64,000 nt of DNA, from positions 806,001 to 870,000 of the forward strand of contig NZ_JAEHGC010000001.1 in assembly GCF_016107705.1 (NCBI RefSeq), written 5' to 3'. Source of the DNA: Neobacillus cucumis. Lineage in GTDB: Bacteria > Bacillota > Bacilli > Bacillales_B > DSM-18226. Positions 44,931-54,238 of this stretch are shown one piece after another. The position numbers and the translations under genes were made by a program. The notes beneath the pieces are model-generated. The model had not been told where the DNA came from, made no database searches, and saw nothing but the letters and a program-made list of their open reading frames with translations. Position 1 is the first letter of the stretch. Each line of letters starts with the position of its first letter.

Positions 44931-45392
44931 CTAAGTGAAAAAGTCAACAACTTTCATCACTGTATAGGCAATACCTGCCCCAATAAGCGGACCGACTGCC
45001 ACACCTTTAAAAATTGAAACGGATAAAATGGTTCCTAAAACCAGTGCTGTGGTAATTTGAGGATCATTCGCAAGTAATGAAACCCCGCCTTTTGCTAATA
45101 AGGCAACGGCCATACCAGAGATAAGGGCAATCCAAGCAAACGAGGATTTAAATGCACCTGTTAAATCCTTAAAACCAATTTCTCCACTTGCAATCGGAGC
45201 TAGTACTGCAATTGTAATAATCGTAACACCCCAATTGATTCCTTTCGATTGCAAAATGGTGAACGATTTTGTCCCTAATCCGCTAAATTTCAGTAAAAGC
45301 AAAACTGCAATCGCAACCATTAAGGAGTTATTTTTAGCTATAAAACCGATTCCGAGTAATAACAATAAAAACAATAATGATTGACTCATCAT
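44931..45392 (-). CDS. ytwI: DUF441 family membrane protein YtwI
   Basis: A 153-residue protein with four hydrophobic helices (about 6-24, 50-70, 78-98 and 118-145) and the strongly conserved LQSKGINWGVTIITIAVL and LLANDPQITTALVLGTI (seen in parts). Family DUF441, role unknown. ATG 45410 is in frame; ATG 45392 is 10 nt after GGGGGG and is preferred. Divergent from ytvI. Confidence 0.88.
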   Translation of the reverse strand: MMSQSLLFLLLLLGIGFIAKNNSLMVAIAVLLLLKFSGLGTKSFTILQSKGINWGVTIITIAVLAPIASGEIGFKDLTGAFKSSFAWIALISGMAVALLAKGGVSLLANDPQITTALVLGTILSVSIFKGVAVGPLIGAGIAYTVMKVVDFFT

Positions 45393-45538
45393 TTGTTGTG
45401 TACCCCCCATTAAAAATATATCAGTATTACATTGTAAAAAGGTCCTTAAAAATTAGATTGGAAAAATATGCAGTTTCATTCAAAAATGTTAAAATATATC
45501 TAATTAAAAATAGATCATTTTAGAGAGGAGGTTTAAGC

Positions 45539-46654
45539 TTGAATCTAAAGTATTTATATAGAACGTTAAGATTCCTTTTAATAGTAGGAATTGTGGTTCT
45601 TGGATTTTTATCTTGTTATTATGTATCAAAAGTTACCTATCCATTTCTAATTGGGCTCGTTATTGCTTTTATGATTAATCCTTTAGTTAATATATTGGAG
45701 AAAAAAGTAAAAATGCCGAGGGTACTTGCTGTTTTCCTATCGCTAATCTTTATTTTTGCTCTATTTGCGGGATTGATTACTTTATTAATTGCAGAAATTG
45801 TTTCTGGAGCAAATTACCTTGCCCAAGTAGTACCGGAACATCTTGATACATTAATTGATTATATCGAAAAAGTTGTCACCGCCCAGATTATTCCCTTCTA
45901 TAATCAATTAACAAGTGTATTTAACAAGCTTGATGCCGGACAGCAGGATACCATTATCGGAAATATTCAAAATGTAGGGAAGAATATTGGTACCACTGTT
46001 GGTTCATTCATCCAAAACCTTTTCGGGATTATTCCTAACATTTTATCATGGTTCCCAACTGCCGCTACCGTCTTAATCTTTTCTTTACTGGCAACCTTCT
46101 TTATCAGCAAGGATTGGTATCGTTTGTCAGCCCTTGGTGGAAAATTATTACCTGAAAAAGCAAAGTCCAGTGGAAAAACTGTTTTTATTGATTTAAAGAA
46201 AGCCTTATTTGGGTTCATTAAAGCACAATTAACCCTTATTTCAATCACTACTGTTATTATTTTAATCGGATTGCTTATCCTTCGTGTCGATTATGCGATC
46301 ACGATTGCGCTCGTCACAGGGATTGTCGATGTTCTTCCTTATCTAGGTACAGGGGCTGTTTTTGTTCCATGGATTATTTATGAGGTTATTTCCGGAGATA
46401 CGGGGCTTGCTATTGGGTTAGGTGTTCTATATGTAATTGTTTTAGTGCAAAGACAGATTATGGAGCCGAAAATTCTATCTTCTAATATCGGCCTTGATCC
46501 ATTAGCAACTCTTATTGCATTATTTGTCGGGTTCAAATTAATTGGGTTTTTAGGATTAATCCTTGGCCCGGTTACCCTTGTCATTATCAGTACACTTTAC
46601 CGTGCAAATGTCTTCCATGATTTATGGGGATTCATTGTGGGAAAAGAAGCATAA
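45539..46654 (+). CDS. ytvI: AI-2E family transporter YtvI
   Basis: A 371-residue AI-2E/PerM-family membrane protein with about eight helices (N-terminal pair at 10-60; later LFSLLATFFISKDWY, and ITIALVTGIVDVLPYLGTG containing the family DVLPYLGT motif). The substrate is unknown; the family includes exporters and antiporters. TTG 45539 follows GAGGAGG by 7 nt. It is the only plus-strand gene between citZ and ytrH. Confidence 0.9.
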   Translation: MNLKYLYRTLRFLLIVGIVVLGFLSCYYVSKVTYPFLIGLVIAFMINPLVNILEKKVKMPRVLAVFLSLIFIFALFAGLITLLIAEIVSGANYLAQVVPEHLDTLIDYIEKVVTAQIIPFYNQLTSVFNKLDAGQQDTIIGNIQNVGKNIGTTVGSFIQNLFGIIPNILSWFPTAATVLIFSLLATFFISKDWYRLSALGGKLLPEKAKSSGKTVFIDLKKALFGFIKAQLTLISITTVIILIGLLILRVDYAITIALVTGIVDVLPYLGTGAVFVPWIIYEVISGDTGLAIGLGVLYVIVLVQRQIMEPKILSSNIGLDPLATLIALFVGFKLIGFLGLILGPVTLVIISTLYRANVFHDLWGFIVGKEA

Positions 46655-46655
46655 A

Positions 46656-46680
46656 AAAAACGTCATCTGCTGACGTTTTT
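46656..46680. terminator. Bidirectional terminator between ytvI and fxsA
   Basis: AAAAACGTCA/TGACGTTTTT, perfect 10-bp stem, 5-nt loop, T run on both strands, adjacent to the fxsA stop. Confidence 0.93.
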
Positions 46681-47067
46681 TTATTTTATGATTTTAATAT
46701 TGCCTTTATTTATCCATTTGCGAAACGAATTTTTAATTAAGAATTTAAATGGTTTTCTAGTTGGAGGGAAAAGCATGAGAAATCCTAGGATATCGGTAAT
46801 AAATCCGGGTGTAAGAAGGAGCGTTCCTCCAATCAGAATACACACACCATCTATTACTGATTCACCAGGAATCTGTCCGTAGCGCAGCTGTTCTTGTGCT
46901 CTTCGAATGGTTTGTAGTCCTTCTTTTTTGGCTAAATAGGCACCAAGGACCCCTGTTAAAAGGATAAAGAGAAGTGTTGGTAATACTCCAATTGTTTTGC
47001 CTGAAAAAAGAAGTAACCCAATATCTGCCGCCGGTATAATGATAATCAATAAAAATAAGTAACGCAT
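46681..47067 (-). CDS. fxsA: FxsA family membrane protein
   Basis: A 128-residue FxsA-like protein: N-terminal helix pair (about 3-50; LFLLIIIIPAADIGLLLF), conserved GAYLAKKEGLQTIRRAQEQLRYGQIP (seen as AKKEGLQTIRRAQ) and a third helix LLLTPGFITDILGFLM. In E. coli FxsA suppresses F exclusion of phage T7. ATG 47067 follows GGGGGAG. Between pyk and ytvI. Confidence 0.87.
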   Translation of the reverse strand: MRYLFLLIIIIPAADIGLLLFSGKTIGVLPTLLFILLTGVLGAYLAKKEGLQTIRRAQEQLRYGQIPGESVIDGVCILIGGTLLLTPGFITDILGFLMLFPPTRKPFKFLIKNSFRKWINKGNIKIIK

Positions 47068-47118
47068 TTTCCCTCTCCCCCTTATACCTAATAAGACAAT
47101 CATACCATTGAAAAAGAA

Positions 47119-47144
47119 AAAAGAAGAGCAAAAGCCCTTCTTTT
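47119..47144 (-). terminator. Terminator of pfkA-pyk
   Basis: AAAAGAAGGGC/GCTCTTCTTTT (one G-U pair), loop TTTT, followed by TTCTTTTTC on the minus strand. Confidence 0.85.
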
Positions 47145-47146
47145 AA

Positions 47147-48910
47147 TTATAGAACACTAGCGTGTCCGTTATAAATAACGCCTCTTGCTGCGTCCACGGT
47201 AATTTCTTGACCATCTGCAAATAGATTTAACGCATTGTCGACACCGACAATTACAGGAATCCCTAAATTTAAGCCTACTACAGCACCATGGCTGGTTAAA
47301 CCGCCTTCTTCGGTAATAAGTGCGGCACTTTTTTCAATCGCAGGCATCATATCGCGGTCAGAGCCAATTGTAACTAAAATGCATCCGGGTTTTACTTTTT
47401 CCATAGCTTCCTTTGCATTGTGTGCAATCACTACTTTACCAAAGGCAGACTTCCGTCCAATACCTTGTGCCTTTGTGATGATATCACCAACAACATGAAT
47501 CTTCATTAAATTGGTCGTACCAGCTTCCCCAACAGGAACACCAGCCGTAATCACCACTAAATCTCCGTGTTTGACAATACCACTATTTACACTCGCTTCA
47601 ACAGCAATTTCGAGCATTTCATCCGTCGTTGCACACATTCTTCCCAACTGTGGGTACACGCCCCAAACAAGGGATAAACGACGGGACACCGAATCATTTG
47701 ATGTAACAGCAACAATTGGTGCTTTCGGACGATACTTCGAAATCATCCTTGCCGTATGACCACTCGCCGTTGGAGTAACAATCGAGTTTACATCAAGATT
47801 AAGTGCGGTATGTGCTACTGATTGCCCAATCGCATCAGTCAGATTGTGTTCCGTATCCTTGCTGCGGGTTGATAGGATTTCTTTGTGGTCTAGTGCCTGT
47901 TCAGCTCTTGAGGCAATATTATGCATAGTCTGTACGGCTTCTACAGGATACGTGCCGGCAGCCGTTTCCCCTGAAAGCATAATAGCATCTGTTCCATCGA
48001 AAATGGCATTAGCAACGTCACTAGCTTCTGCACGTGTTGGTCTTGGATTACGCTGCATCGAATCAAGCATTTGCGTTGCAGTAATAACTGGTTTACCTAG
48101 TGCATTACATTTTTTAATTAACATTTTTTGTACAAGTGGAACTTCTTCTGCAGGAATTTCGACCCCAAGATCACCGCGTGCAACCATCAAACCATCGGAA
48201 ACCTCCAGGATTTCATCAATGTTATCAACACCTTCTTGATTTTCAATCTTAGGGATAATATGAATATGGGCTGCATTATTTTCTTCTAAAAGCTGGCGGA
48301 TTTCCAAAACATCTTTGGAACGTCGAACAAAGGAGGCAGCGATAAAATCAACGTCCTGCTCAATCCCAAAAAGGATATCTTTTGTATCTTTTTCTGTAAT
48401 TCCTGGTAAATTAACAGAAACTCCCGGCACATTTACACCCTTTTTATTTTTTAATGTACCGCTATTCAAGATTTTTGTATGAATTTCATTTGCAGCTTGA
48501 TCTATTTTTGTTACTTCAAGACCAATTAACCCGTCATCCAATAAAATTTTCGAGCCTACATGAACATCTTCAATTAACCCGGCATATGTAACGGAAAATT
48601 TTTGCGGTGTTCCTTCTACTTCTGTCATCGATATAATTATATTTTTCCCGGACTTTAATTCAATTGCACCGTTTTCCATATTATTTGTACGGATTTCAGG
48701 GCCCTTAGTATCAAGCAAAATAGCGACTGTTTTATTAGTTTTTTTTGCGGCTTCACGAATATTCTTAATCCGTGCACCGTGTTCTTCGAAATTACCATGG
48801 GAAAAATTCAATCTTGCTACATTCATTCCCGATTCAATTAATTGTGTTAATTTTTCAACCGACTCGCTTGCGGGACCGATTGTACAAACAATTTTTGTTT
48901 TCCGTAACAT
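47147..48910 (-). CDS. pyk: Pyruvate kinase with C-terminal phosphohistidine-like domain
   Basis: A 587-residue pyruvate kinase: catalytic barrel with [25 protein letters not shown] and [21 protein letters not shown], then the allosteric C domain and an extra domain (about 480-587) like the PEP-utilising swivel domain, with its conserved [11 protein letters not shown]. That extra domain is typical of bacillary PykA. ATG 48910 follows AGGAGG. Follows pfkA by 28 bp. Confidence 0.98.
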   Translation of the reverse strand: MLRKTKIVCTIGPASESVEKLTQLIESGMNVARLNFSHGNFEEHGARIKNIREAAKKTNKTVAILLDTKGPEIRTNNMENGAIELKSGKNIIISMTEVEGTPQKFSVTYAGLIEDVHVGSKILLDDGLIGLEVTKIDQAANEIHTKILNSGTLKNKKGVNVPGVSVNLPGITEKDTKDILFGIEQDVDFIAASFVRRSKDVLEIRQLLEENNAAHIHIIPKIENQEGVDNIDEILEVSDGLMVARGDLGVEIPAEEVPLVQKMLIKKCNALGKPVITATQMLDSMQRNPRPTRAEASDVANAIFDGTDAIMLSGETAAGTYPVEAVQTMHNIASRAEQALDHKEILSTRSKDTEHNLTDAIGQSVAHTALNLDVNSIVTPTASGHTARMISKYRPKAPIVAVTSNDSVSRRLSLVWGVYPQLGRMCATTDEMLEIAVEASVNSGIVKHGDLVVITAGVPVGEAGTTNLMKIHVVGDIITKAQGIGRKSAFGKVVIAHNAKEAMEKVKPGCILVTIGSDRDMMPAIEKSAALITEEGGLTSHGAVVGLNLGIPVIVGVDNALNLFADGQEITVDAARGVIYNGHASVL

Positions 48911-48938
48911 CCTTTATTTCCTCCTAGATCGAGCATGA

Positions 48939-49922
<984 letters not shown>

Positions 49923-50087
49923 CTAAATTTATGTATTGCAAAAAAAAATTAGACTCTCAGCCTATTTTGTTGATAACTGCTTTTAGTATTCGCATAAAAC
50001 ACTTGAATATTTATAAAATAACATGAAGAAATAACGATAACAACTGATTCATAATGCAAAAATAAATAGACGGAATAGTCTGTCAAC

Positions 50088-50122
50088 TGCAAGCGGTTCA
50101 ATTGGAAATGCAACCGTTATCA
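50088..50122. promoter_or_regulatory. Candidate cre (CcpA) site(s) upstream of pfkA-pyk
   Basis: TGCAACCGTTATCA (50109-50122) differs from TGWNANCGNTNWCA at one position. TGCAAGCGGTTCAA (50088-50101) is a weaker second copy. On the minus strand both are upstream of TTGACA (50086-50081), an activating position. The remaining gap (49899-50207) shows only AT-rich DNA. Confidence 0.5.
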
Positions 50123-50182
50123 TTGTCCATTTCAATAATTTTTAATGAATATTATGTTACAAAAAAATGACCATGATATAAA

Positions 50183-50209
50183 AAAACGTGTCTAAAAAAG
50201 ACACGTTTT
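50183..50209 (-). terminator. Terminator of accDA
   Basis: AAAACGTGTCT/AGACACGTTTT, perfect 11-bp stem, 5-nt loop, T run on the minus strand; overlaps the accA stop codon. Confidence 0.92.
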
Positions 50210-51185
50210 ACTGAACACCAATGTAATCCTTTGCAAGTGAAAACTCACCTATTGTCCTGAATCGATTATAGCGATCTGCAATCAATTCATCCTCAGAAAG
50301 TTTAAGAAGTTCTTGTAAGGAAGTCTTTAAAATATTTTCAATTTCCTCTGCCTGCTTTTTAACATTTTTATGGGCACCGCCCTTAATCTCAGGGATAATA
50401 TCATCAATTACACCCAGTTCTTTTAAGTCTGGTGCGGTAATCTTCATCGTTTCTGCCGCTTTCTTAGCAAGAGCAGCGTCCTTCCACAGAATAGCTGCTG
50501 CCCCTTCGGGCGAAATAACCGAATAGGTAGAGTTTTCCAACATATAAATCCGATTGCCGACACCAAGTGCGAGGGCTCCACCGCTTCCGCCTTCTCCAAT
50601 AACAATACAGATTACAGGTACCCGCAGACCAGCCATTTCAAAAAGGTTCTTCGCAATCGCTTCACTTTGCCCACGTTCTTCAGCGGCTTTCCCAGGATAG
50701 GCACCTTTTGTATCAATAAAACAAATAATCGGCCGTTTAAATTTATCTGCCTGCTTCATTAAACGAAGTGCTTTTCTGTACCCCTCCGGATGCGGCATTC
50801 CAAAATTCCGGCGGATATTTTCCTTCGTATCCTTACCTCTTTGATGGCCGATGATGGTAACAGGTAATCCCTTAAATTTAGCAATTCCGCTGACAATGGC
50901 CTCATCATCCGAAAAGGTCCGGTCGCCGTGACATTCAAAAAAGCCTTCAAAGATTTCCGCAATATAATCGAGTGTTGTCGGTCTGTTTGGATGGCGGGCA
51001 ATCTGCACGCGATCCCATGGCTTAATATTTTCGTAAATATCTTTTTCAAGTTTCTCTAAACGAGACTCCAATTTTTCAATTTCCGAGCTTAGATCAACAT
51101 CAGCTGTTTTGGTAAATTCCCTTATTTCGCTGATTTTCTTTCTTAGCTCAATAATTGGACGTTCAAATTCTAGTTCTCCTACCAT
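50208..51185 (-). CDS. accA: Acetyl-CoA carboxylase carboxyltransferase alpha subunit
   Basis: A 325-residue AccA ([21 protein letters not shown]-like [44 protein letters not shown]). With AccD it moves the carboxyl group from biotin to acetyl-CoA, forming malonyl-CoA. ATG 51185 follows GGGGGTGAG, which lies inside accD; the genes overlap by 7 bp and are translationally coupled. Confidence 0.97.
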   Translation of the reverse strand: MVGELEFERPIIELRKKISEIREFTKTADVDLSSEIEKLESRLEKLEKDIYENIKPWDRVQIARHPNRPTTLDYIAEIFEGFFECHGDRTFSDDEAIVSGIAKFKGLPVTIIGHQRGKDTKENIRRNFGMPHPEGYRKALRLMKQADKFKRPIICFIDTKGAYPGKAAEERGQSEAIAKNLFEMAGLRVPVICIVIGEGGSGGALALGVGNRIYMLENSTYSVISPEGAAAILWKDAALAKKAAETMKITAPDLKELGVIDDIIPEIKGGAHKNVKKQAEEIENILKTSLQELLKLSEDELIADRYNRFRTIGEFSLAKDYIGVQ

Positions 51186-52054
51186 TCAAGCTCACCCCCA
51201 GGTTGATGGATTTCGAGAATGTTAGTAATTTGATTTACTAAATCCAAACGAGAAATAATCGCATCAAGCTGCCCATGTTTTAAAAGGAATTCAGCTGTTT
51301 GAAAATCCTCCGGCAATTCTTCACGGATGGATTGTTCAATAACCCTTCGGCCTGCAAAGCCAATCAGAGCCTCTGGTTCAGCAAAATTATAATCACCTAG
51401 CGATGCAAAGCTTGCGGAAACACCGCCTGTAGTTGGATGTGTCATCATTGAAATAATTAGACCACCATTATCACTAAACCTCTTCAAGGCAACACTGGTT
51501 TTCGCCATCTGCATAAGACTTAGTGCTCCCTCTTGCATTCTGGCGCCGCCGGAAGCAGTAAAAATAATAAATGGTACGGATAGCTCATCCGCTTTTTCGA
51601 TCGCAAGTGTTATTTTTTCACCAACAACCGATCCCATACTTCCCATTCGGAAGGTCGCATCCATAATGGCTACAACAATTTTATGACCATTCACAGTTCC
51701 AATTCCAGTTACAACCGCTTCATTTAGTTTACTTTTTTCGCGGTCTTTTTCCAGCTTTTCCAGATAATCAGGAAAATTCAAAGGATTTTTTGAAATCATA
51801 TTTTCATTTATTTCTTCAAAACTACCTTCATCCAGAAAACTTTCAAGCCGCTCTCTTGAATTCATTTGGAAATGATGACCACAATGAATACACACTTTTA
51901 GGTTTTTATTTAATTCCTTTGTATACATGATCTTTTTACATGAAGGACACTTTGTCATAATTCCTTCAGGGACATCACTTTTTATCGTTTCAGTTGGAAT
52001 GGTTGCATATTTTCTTTTCTTTGTATTGTTTTTTGTAAAAAGGTCTTTAAGCAA
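51179..52054 (-). CDS. accD: Acetyl-CoA carboxylase carboxyltransferase beta subunit
   Basis: A 291-residue AccD with an N-terminal zinc ribbon (Cys36, Cys39, Cys55, Cys58) and crotonase-type core with [17 protein letters not shown] and [18 protein letters not shown] 52054 starts 7 nt after GGGAGG. A GTGGTCAGACCAT operator-like site lies 110 bp upstream, shared with the malS promoter. Confidence 0.97.
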   Translation of the reverse strand: MLKDLFTKNNTKKRKYATIPTETIKSDVPEGIMTKCPSCKKIMYTKELNKNLKVCIHCGHHFQMNSRERLESFLDEGSFEEINENMISKNPLNFPDYLEKLEKDREKSKLNEAVVTGIGTVNGHKIVVAIMDATFRMGSMGSVVGEKITLAIEKADELSVPFIIFTASGGARMQEGALSLMQMAKTSVALKRFSDNGGLIISMMTHPTTGGVSASFASLGDYNFAEPEALIGFAGRRVIEQSIREELPEDFQTAEFLLKHGQLDAIISRLDLVNQITNILEIHQPGGELEW

Positions 52055-52163
52055 AAAATAACCTCCCTCGTTGTAGTTCTTAGGCCAACCGGCAAGACCT
52101 ACATCTTCTAATCAAAAGTCTTTCTATTCTTTAATCACTTCATACCTTTGCGGGTTTATAAAA

Positions 52164-52176
52164 GTGGTCAGACCAT
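52164..52176. promoter_or_regulatory. GntR/FadR-type operator upstream of accDA
   Basis: TGGTCAGACCA (52165-52175), arms TGGTC/GACCA around one base, extended by a GT at 52164. The same core is found at the malS promoter. It lies about 110 bp before accD and about 65 bp after the GntR stop. I could not locate a convincing promoter next to it. Confidence 0.65.
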
Positions 52177-52241
52177 CCACATATCAAAAATCCCATTATC
52201 CGGGCATCGCTTGTCTGTATCCACTATAAAGGATTTGGGGT

Positions 52242-52874
52242 TCAAATTTTGTTAGTATTTGTCGCTGAAGAAGACAATTTTCGCAGATTCCGGTAGGCTG
52301 AAAGCGCTTTTTGCTCATTTTTTTCCGCTAACGCTTCGAGTAAAATAAGGTAATCTTCCCGTTTATATTCAACTTTTCTTAAATGGAGTGAGTTGTAATA
52401 ATCCTTTAAAATTAACCACATTCTTAAAAATAAATGGTTATCAGCGTTTTCAATGATTCGGTAAAAAAACTCATCATCATTCAATTGACCGGATTTAACC
52501 TTTTCAATGAGTTTCAAAATATTTTCTTTACCCATTCGTTGAATGGCTAATCGGAGACAATCCATTTCAATTAAATTTTTTGTTTCAAAAACATCTTGTT
52601 TCGCTTTTTCATCCTGTAAAATAAAGGTACTTAAAAGCTGAACAAGCTGGTTCCCGCGGAAATCTCTGATAAAGGTTCCTTCCCCGCGTCTCGTTTCAAT
52701 TAGCCCTAGCAATTCTAATGCTCGAAGGGCCTCTCGAACGGAAGAGCGCCCGACATTCAGGCGCTCTGATAATTCCCGTTCAGATGGTATTTTATCGCCG
52801 GACTCAAGTCCGTCAGCAGTGATCATTTCTCTCAACTGCTTTACAATTTCGAGGTAAACTTTCGTATTTGACAC
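52242..52874 (-). CDS. GntR-family (FadR/FCD subfamily) regulator
   Basis: A 210-residue GntR-type protein: winged helix (about 5-70) with DKIPSERELSERLNVGRSSVREALRALELLGLI (seen as PSERELSERLNVGRSSVREAL), and an FCD-like helical ligand domain (75-205). The GTG start (52874) has only a weak ribosome site, 8 bp after malS, suggesting co-transcription. TGGTCNGACCA sites, as expected for FadR-subfamily proteins, lie on both sides. B. subtilis lacks a gene here to my memory. Confidence 0.85.
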   Translation of the reverse strand: MSNTKVYLEIVKQLREMITADGLESGDKIPSERELSERLNVGRSSVREALRALELLGLIETRRGEGTFIRDFRGNQLVQLLSTFILQDEKAKQDVFETKNLIEMDCLRLAIQRMGKENILKLIEKVKSGQLNDDEFFYRIIENADNHLFLRMWLILKDYYNSLHLRKVEYKREDYLILLEALAEKNEQKALSAYRNLRKLSSSATNTNKI

Positions 52875-52882
52875 TTACGAAC

Positions 52883-54121
52883 TCACTCACTTTTGCCAAT
52901 AATAGCAAGTCTCATCGTTTTTTCTTTTACTTCTTCAGGGTCAACTTTAATACGTGCAACTCCTGTTTCCATTGCAGCTTTTGCAACAGCTGATGCTACT
53001 GCAGGTGCAACGCGGGGATCAAATGGTCCCGGAATGACATAATCCTCATTAAGTTCAGCTTCTGAAATTAATCCAGCAATCGCCTCAACAGCGGCCACTT
53101 TCATTTTTTCATTGATATGTGTCGCACGAACATCAAGCGCTCCACGGAAAATCCCAGGGAATGCAAGAACATTGTTTACTTGGTTTGGGAAGTCAGATCT
53201 TCCTGTCCCAACAACCTTTGCCCCGGCTTCTTTTGCTACATGTGGCATAATTTCCGGATCAGGGTTAGCCATGGCAAAAATAATTGCATCATCGTTCATG
53301 GATGCAACCATTTCTTTTGTAAGGGCACCAGCAACAGAAACCCCAATAAAGACGTCTGCGCCTTTAATTACATCTTCAAGACTTCCCGCTAAATTATCAT
53401 GATTAGTGAATTTCGCCACTTCAGTCTTAACGGCGTTCATTCCGACAGGACGGCCTTCATAAATGGCTCCCTTTGTATCACACATGATAATATCTCTTAC
53501 ACCATAATGATATAACAATTTAATGATTGCAATCCCGGCAGCACCGGCTCCATTCGCAACCACTTTAATTTCAGTCATCTTTTTACCAATTAACTTTAAG
53601 GCATTGACTAGTCCAGCAGCCGTAACAATCGCTGTACCGTGCTGATCATCGTGGAATATTGGGATATTGGCTTCTTTTTTTAATCTTTCTTCAATAACAA
53701 AGCAATGTGGAGCAGCAATATCTTCAAGATTGACACCGCCAAAGGTTGGTTCCATTAGCTTAACGGTTTCAACGATTTTATCAACATCTGTAGTATTTAA
53801 ACAGATTGGGAAAGCATCCACACCGGCAAAGCTTTTGAATAGGACTGCTTTTCCTTCCATAACAGGCAATGCAGCTTCAGGGCCGATATTTCCAAGACCA
53901 AGTACAGCTGTCCCATCGGACACAACGGCAACCATATTCCCCTTCATTGTATAGTCGTAAACAGTTTCGGGTTTTTCATAGATATCTTTACAAGGCTCCG
54001 CTACACCTGGTGAATATGCTAAACTCAAATCCTTAGCATTTCGAACTTGAACTTTTGATTTTGATTCTAATTTCCCCTTGTTAATGCGGTGCATATGTAA
54101 TGCTTCTTCACGTAAAGTCAA
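52883..54121 (-). CDS. ytsJ: NADP-dependent malic enzyme
   Basis: A 412-residue malic enzyme (malate to pyruvate and CO2, making NADPH): LSLAYSPGVAEPCKDI, the substrate segment HDDQHGTAIVTAAG, the nucleotide site VANGAGAAGIAI and a Asp/Asn set in MANPDPEI. It matches B. subtilis YtsJ (410 aa), its main NADPH-yielding malic enzyme. TTG 54121 follows AGGGGTG by 7 nt. First gene of a two-gene unit with the GntR regulator; a repressor palindrome sits just past the promoter. Confidence 0.95.
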   Translation of the reverse strand: MTLREEALHMHRINKGKLESKSKVQVRNAKDLSLAYSPGVAEPCKDIYEKPETVYDYTMKGNMVAVVSDGTAVLGLGNIGPEAALPVMEGKAVLFKSFAGVDAFPICLNTTDVDKIVETVKLMEPTFGGVNLEDIAAPHCFVIEERLKKEANIPIFHDDQHGTAIVTAAGLVNALKLIGKKMTEIKVVANGAGAAGIAIIKLLYHYGVRDIIMCDTKGAIYEGRPVGMNAVKTEVAKFTNHDNLAGSLEDVIKGADVFIGVSVAGALTKEMVASMNDDAIIFAMANPDPEIMPHVAKEAGAKVVGTGRSDFPNQVNNVLAFPGIFRGALDVRATHINEKMKVAAVEAIAGLISEAELNEDYVIPGPFDPRVAPAVASAVAKAAMETGVARIKVDPEEVKEKTMRLAIIGKSE

Positions 54122-54179
54122 GCTAAGTCACCCCTTAAATTATCACCAAAAAGTTTTTTTGAAATCTCTCCGACTATGA

Positions 54180-54192
54180 GTGGTCTGACCAC
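54180..54192. promoter_or_regulatory. GntR/FadR-type operator at the malic enzyme promoter
   Basis: GTGGTC-T-GACCAC, a perfect 13-bp palindrome, at about +10 to +22 of the predicted transcript. The promoter is TTTACA (54235-54230), 16-nt spacer, TATAGT (54213-54208) on the minus strand. The position suggests repression by the downstream GntR protein. Confidence 0.72.
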
Positions 54193-54207
54193 ACTCGTCT
54201 CTTTATC

Positions 54208-54235
54208 ACTATAACATATCTGCGAAAGTTGTAAA
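54208..54235 (-). promoter_or_regulatory. Sigma-A promoter of the malic enzyme-gntR unit
   Basis: TTTACA, 16-nt spacer and TATAGT on the minus strand; the shared palindrome lies just downstream. Confidence 0.7.
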
Positions 54236-54238
54236 GAA

